Of a stretch of DNA of 8,742 nucleotides, positions 5,582 through 8,742 are shown in pieces (position 1 is the first letter of the stretch; the number at the start of each line of letters is the position of its first letter). The position numbers were made by a program, and so were the translations under genes. The notes beneath the pieces are model-generated. The model ran no database searches and had not been told where the DNA came from. It saw only the letters and a list, made by a program, of their open reading frames with translations. This DNA comes from Candidatus Aminicenantota bacterium (GTDB lineage Bacteria; Acidobacteriota; Aminicenantia; Aminicenantales; Aminicenantaceae): positions 1 to 8,742 of the forward strand of contig JAUWTR010000038.1 of assembly GCA_030614645.1 (NCBI GenBank), in the 5' to 3' direction.

Positions 5582-8299
5582 ATGAATAAAAAATACGTAT
5601 ACTTTTTTGGAAAGAGCAATGTTGAGGGCAATAGAGAAATGCGCGACCTGCTGGGCGGAAAAGGAGCAAATCTGGCAGAAATGGCTGGGATCGGCCTTCC
5701 TGTTCCGTCTGGGTTTACAGTTACGACTGATGTATGCAGCTTATTTCTTAAGGAAGGAAATAAACTGCCTCTTGAAGTTGAAAAGGAAATTTTAACTCAC
5801 CTGGAAAATCTTGAAAAAGAGACAGGTCAGAAATTTGGTGATAAAAATAATCCTCTCCTGGTTTCAGTACGCTCAGGGGCAAAATTTTCTATGCCTGGTA
5901 TGATGGACACAGTGTTAAACCTCGGGCTGAATGATATAACTCTTGAGGGATTGGCTGCTAAAAGCGGAGACCGGCGTTTCACTCTGGACTGTTTTCGCCG
6001 CCTGATTCAAATGTTTGGTGATGTTGTGCTGGAAATTCCAAAAAAGAAATTTGAGGAAGTTTTAAGAAAAAAGAAGGCAGAAAACAATATCACTGCTGAT
6101 ATAGATATGACTCAAGAAATCCTTGAGGATGTGATTACAAGCTACAAAAATATTATCAAGGATAAAGCAGGCATCCCATTTCCCCATGACGTTAAAGAAC
6201 AATTGTTTATGGCAATCTCAGCAGTATTCAGCTCCTGGGACAATCCCAGGGCTAAAACTTACCGCCGCATCAATCATATTCCTGATGACCTGGGAACTGC
6301 TGTTAATGTGCAGTTAATGGTGTTTGGTAACTTTGGTGAAGATTCTGCTACGGGAGTTGGTTTTACCAGAAACCCAGCTTCCGGTAAAAAGGAGCTTTTT
6401 GGTGAATACCTGAGCAATGCCCAGGGAGAAGATGTTGTCGCTGGAACCCGCACACCATTACAGATAAAAAAAATGGCAGATAGAATGCCTGAAGTCTATA
6501 AAGAGTTAAGTGATATCACTTCAAAACTGGAAAAACATTATGGAGATGCGCAGGATTTTGAATTTACAGTGCAGGAGAAAAAACTCTATATGCTCCAGAC
6601 ACGCAGCGGAAAAAGAACCGGCCAGGCAGCAGTAAAAATAGCAGTTGACCTTGTAGAAGAAGAGTTGATCAGCAAGAAAGAAGCGCTCATGCTGGTCGAT
6701 CCGCAGGCTTTAGACCAACTTCTCCATCCGGTTTTTGATATTGATGAGAAGTCAAAAGCGGAAGAGCTGGCTAAAGGGCTGGCAGCTTCACCCGGAGCTG
6801 CGGCCGGTCAGGTAGTCTTTAGTTCTGAGGAAGCAGTCACTTGGGGAGCAGAAGGAAAACAGGTAATCTTGGTACGGGAAGAAACCTCTCCTGATGACAT
6901 CCATGGGATGAGCGCTTCTCAGGGGATATTGACTGCTACCGGAGGAATGACTTCTCATGCTGCGGTTGTGGGGCGCCAGATGGGTAAACCTGCGGTCGTC
7001 GGATGCGGAGCTCTTGTCCTGGATGAAGAGGGAAAATATTTTCAGTTGGGAGGCAAAAAAGTTAAAGAAGGTGAAGCCATTTCGATCGACGGAGCTTCCG
7101 GTCAAGTATTGCTGGGTGAGATTAAAACCAAACCTTCCGAGATCATCCGGGTAGTAAAAGGTGAACTTAAACCTGATGATTCTGAAATATATCAATACTT
7201 TACCAAGCTTCTTTCCTGGGCGGATGAAGTCAGGCGGATGAGTGTCCGGGCAAACGCTGATACTCCTGAAGACGCTGAAATAGCTTTTGCTTTCGGAGCT
7301 GAAGGCATAGGCCTGACCCGGACCGAGCACATGTTTTTTGAGAAAGAGAGGCTTCCTTTTATAAAAGAAATGATCCTCTCGGAGACGGAAGAGGACAGGC
7401 GTAAATATCTGGATAAACTACTTCCCTTTCAGAGAAAAGATTTTTTTGAATTGTTTAAGGCTATGCATGGAAATCCGGTAACCATCCGCACTCTTGATCC
7501 TCCCCTGCATGAATTTTTACCCAAAAAAGAGGACCTGATGGTAGAGATCGCTGAATTTAAAGCTTCCGGACGCGGAGATGATAAAAAAGTAAAGGAACTG
7601 GAGAAACTGTTGGAAAGAGTCAGAGCTCTATCCGAGTTTAATCCTATGCTTGGGCACCGGGGATGCCGTTTAGGCGTGACTTTTCCCGAAATTATAGAGA
7701 TGCAGGCCAAAGCCATATTTGAAGCCGCCTGTCAGCTGGTGAAGGAAGGAACTAAGGTTTGTCCTGAGATCATGGTTCCGCTGATTGGCTCGGTAGAGGA
7801 GCTTGCAGACCAGAAAAAGATAATTGTCAAAATTGCAGAAGATGTGATCAAAAAATATGAGGTCGAACTTGATTATACGGTCGGGACTATGATAGAGATA
7901 CCCAGAGCTGCAATTACAGCGGATAAGGTGGCTGAAGAGGCTGAATTTTTCTCCTTTGGGACCAATGACCTTACCCAGACAGCATTTGGTATTTCGCGGG
8001 ATGATGGGGCGGCATTTATTAACCACTACCTGACTCATGGGATATGGAAAGATAATCCTTTTACGACCGTGGATATAGATGGAGTTGGAGAGCTGATGAA
8101 GTGGGCTGTAGAAAAGGGCCGTAAAAACCGGCCGAATCTAAAAGTAGGTATTTGTGGTGTTCATGGTGGAGATCCCCGCTCGATTTTCTTTTGCCACAAG
8201 ATTGGATTGAATTATGTCAGCTGCTCGGCCTATCAGATCCCCATTGCCAGGCTTGCTGCCGCTCAGGTTACTTTGCAGGAGAATCAGCAAAAACAATAA
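5582..8299 (+). CDS. ppdK: Pyruvate, phosphate dikinase
   Basis: A 905-residue, full-length enzyme that interconverts pyruvate, ATP and phosphate with phosphoenolpyruvate, AMP and pyrophosphate in the cytoplasm. It serves glycolysis (PPi-linked) or gluconeogenesis. Domains in order: an N-terminal ATP-grasp nucleotide domain (about 1-345) with GGKGANLAEM (25-34), VSVRSGAKFSMPGMMDT (94-110) and GFTRNP; a swivelling phosphohistidine domain with GGMTSHA, in which His459 carries the phosphate and Thr457 is the site regulated in plant and some bacterial enzymes; and a C-terminal PEP/pyruvate barrel with LTRTEHMFF (Arg580), TIRTLDPPLHEFLP (Arg636), GTMIEIPRA (Glu772), GTNDLTQ (Asn795, Asp796) and the acid/base Cys881 in SCS. 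Oddities: the usual CGEHGG reads CGVHGG (Val860), and the usual SCSPFRVP reads SCSAYQIP. It has its own promoter and ribosome binding site. No PPDK regulatory protein gene is in the window. Confidence 0.97.
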   Translation: MNKKYVYFFGKSNVEGNREMRDLLGGKGANLAEMAGIGLPVPSGFTVTTDVCSLFLKEGNKLPLEVEKEILTHLENLEKETGQKFGDKNNPLLVSVRSGAKFSMPGMMDTVLNLGLNDITLEGLAAKSGDRRFTLDCFRRLIQMFGDVVLEIPKKKFEEVLRKKKAENNITADIDMTQEILEDVITSYKNIIKDKAGIPFPHDVKEQLFMAISAVFSSWDNPRAKTYRRINHIPDDLGTAVNVQLMVFGNFGEDSATGVGFTRNPASGKKELFGEYLSNAQGEDVVAGTRTPLQIKKMADRMPEVYKELSDITSKLEKHYGDAQDFEFTVQEKKLYMLQTRSGKRTGQAAVKIAVDLVEEELISKKEALMLVDPQALDQLLHPVFDIDEKSKAEELAKGLAASPGAAAGQVVFSSEEAVTWGAEGKQVILVREETSPDDIHGMSASQGILTATGGMTSHAAVVGRQMGKPAVVGCGALVLDEEGKYFQLGGKKVKEGEAISIDGASGQVLLGEIKTKPSEIIRVVKGELKPDDSEIYQYFTKLLSWADEVRRMSVRANADTPEDAEIAFAFGAEGIGLTRTEHMFFEKERLPFIKEMILSETEEDRRKYLDKLLPFQRKDFFELFKAMHGNPVTIRTLDPPLHEFLPKKEDLMVEIAEFKASGRGDDKKVKELEKLLERVRALSEFNPMLGHRGCRLGVTFPEIIEMQAKAIFEAACQLVKEGTKVCPEIMVPLIGSVEELADQKKIIVKIAEDVIKKYEVELDYTVGTMIEIPRAAITADKVAEEAEFFSFGTNDLTQTAFGISRDDGAAFINHYLTHGIWKDNPFTTVDIDGVGELMKWAVEKGRKNRPNLKVGICGVHGGDPRSIFFCHKIGLNYVSCSAYQIPIARLAAAQVTLQENQQKQ

Positions 8300-8377
8300 T
8301 TTCTTACTATTTGCTCCAAAAGAACTGAAGTCCGTTCATTTGTATCCCCGGCTGTTTTCTGGTATTTTAAATTATAA
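8300..8377. other. Short intergenic spacer between ppdK and the deacetylase-like gene
   Basis: These 78 bases contain no terminator with a T tract; the best stem is GAAC/GTTC of 4 bases. A weak promoter-like pair, TTGTAT (8340-8345) and TGG-TATTTT (8363-8368), has a 17-base spacer, but the -35 matches only 3 of 6. Read-through from ppdK is as likely as a separate promoter. Confidence 0.4.
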
Positions 8378-8742
8378 ATGGTTGATTTTAGTAAATTCCT
8401 TAAACATTTATGGCGCGAAAAATTTCCCTTCAAATTTGTCTACAGCGACTCCTACTGGATGGTCGATTTGGAGGAGCATGTGTTTCCCATAAAAAAATAC
8501 CGTCTTATCTATGAAAGGCTGCTGAGATCAGGAGCAAAAAAGGAAAAATTTATTTCCCCTTCAATGCCGGATGATAAAGCCCTTTTATTTGTTCACTCGC
8601 AAAGATATATAAAAAAGATAAAGGCAGGAAAACTTTCTTCATCTGAACTCCAGGCTCTTGAGATCCCATATAGTGCCGAAGGAATTGAATTTGCCTTTTT
8701 AAATGTGGGGGGTACTATTGAAGCAGCAGAGCTTGCTCAGAA
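8378..8742 (+). CDS. Histone deacetylase-fold (class IV-like) protein, N-terminal part (cut by window edge)
   Basis: An open frame of 121 codons runs to the right edge without a stop. The protein resembles the N-terminus of the arginase/deacetylase superfamily: VYSDSYWMVDLEEHVFPIKKYRLI (20-43) matches the family's first strand followed by the H-x-FP-x-x-KYR segment seen in bacterial class IV-like (HDAC11-related) proteins. FVHSQRYIKKI (71-81) corresponds to the family's H-x-x-x-Y-x-x-x-x element. Such enzymes are zinc-dependent hydrolases that remove acetyl or similar groups from lysine side chains, polyamines or other amines. The zinc ligands and catalytic His pair lie beyond the window, so activity cannot be judged. 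ATG 8378 is preceded directly by an in-frame TAA (8375-8377), so no longer form is possible, but no ribosome binding site is visible. It follows ppdK by 78 bases on the same strand. Confidence 0.82.
   Translation, partial: MVDFSKFLKHLWREKFPFKFVYSDSYWMVDLEEHVFPIKKYRLIYERLLRSGAKKEKFISPSMPDDKALLFVHSQRYIKKIKAGKLSSSELQALEIPYSAEGIEFAFLNVGGTIEAAELAQ

Noticed and set aside
6788..7330. A 180-codon open frame on the minus strand inside ppdK
   Set aside because: It is fully antisense to a well-conserved part of ppdK (the phosphohistidine domain and linker), its product matches no family I recognise, and it has no promoter or ribosome binding site that I can see.
7670..8038. A 122-codon minus-strand open frame
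   Set aside because: It is antisense to the catalytic barrel of ppdK, and its composition is what the complement of conserved codons would give.
8340..8368. Promoter for the deacetylase-like gene
   Set aside because: The spacing is right (17) and there is a TG before the -10, but the -35 matches only 3 of 6 and the -10 only 4 of 6, too weak in AT-rich DNA to list as a separate feature.
8214..8492. A 92-codon plus-strand open frame bridging the end of ppdK and the next gene
   Set aside because: It overlaps both the conserved C-terminus of PpdK and the conserved N-terminus of the deacetylase-like protein in another frame.

Overview
The window is an ordinary metabolic stretch of a bacterial chromosome with moderate, slightly AT-rich composition. 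It holds two divergent gene groups separated by a 134-base promoter region, and genes are cut by both window ends. I cannot place the organism from sequence alone. A pyrK-pyrD-pyrF order, an NAD-linked (class 1B) dihydroorotate dehydrogenase and a pyruvate,phosphate dikinase are typical of anaerobic or fermentative bacteria. Sulfatase-fold proteins fused to TPR repeats are familiar from Acidobacteria-like, deltaproteobacterial and uncultivated candidate lineages. That placement is inference.

Left part, minus strand (1-1968): three consecutive genes of de novo pyrimidine synthesis, read right to left. pyrK (electron-transfer subunit) overlaps pyrD (catalytic subunit) by 4 bases. pyrD is followed 18 bases later by pyrF (OMP decarboxylase), which runs off the left edge. 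PyrK and PyrD should form one heterotetrameric enzyme passing electrons from dihydroorotate through FMN, a 2Fe-2S cluster and FAD to NAD+. PyrF performs the last step to UMP.

Middle (1969-2102): a divergent intergenic region. A good sigma70-like promoter faces right, and a weaker candidate faces left toward pyrK with its -35 only 8 bases away.

Right part, plus strand (2103-8742): a fold-type I PLP aminotransferase is followed without a real gap by a membrane-anchored or secreted sulfatase-fold protein with about seven C-terminal TPRs. The expected formylglycine position in that protein is Thr, so it is probably not a classical sulfatase. A strong-looking promoter and a strong ribosome binding site then precede ppdK, a full-length pyruvate,phosphate dikinase with unusual residues around its catalytic cysteine. 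Downstream begins a histone-deacetylase-fold (class IV-like) protein cut by the right edge.

I found no tRNA, rRNA, CRISPR array, insertion sequence or clear intrinsic terminator. I see no convincing undescribed multi-gene system. The features most worth following up are the Thr-nucleophile sulfatase-TPR protein, the variant ppdK active-site segment, and the ppdK leader with its operator-like repeats.
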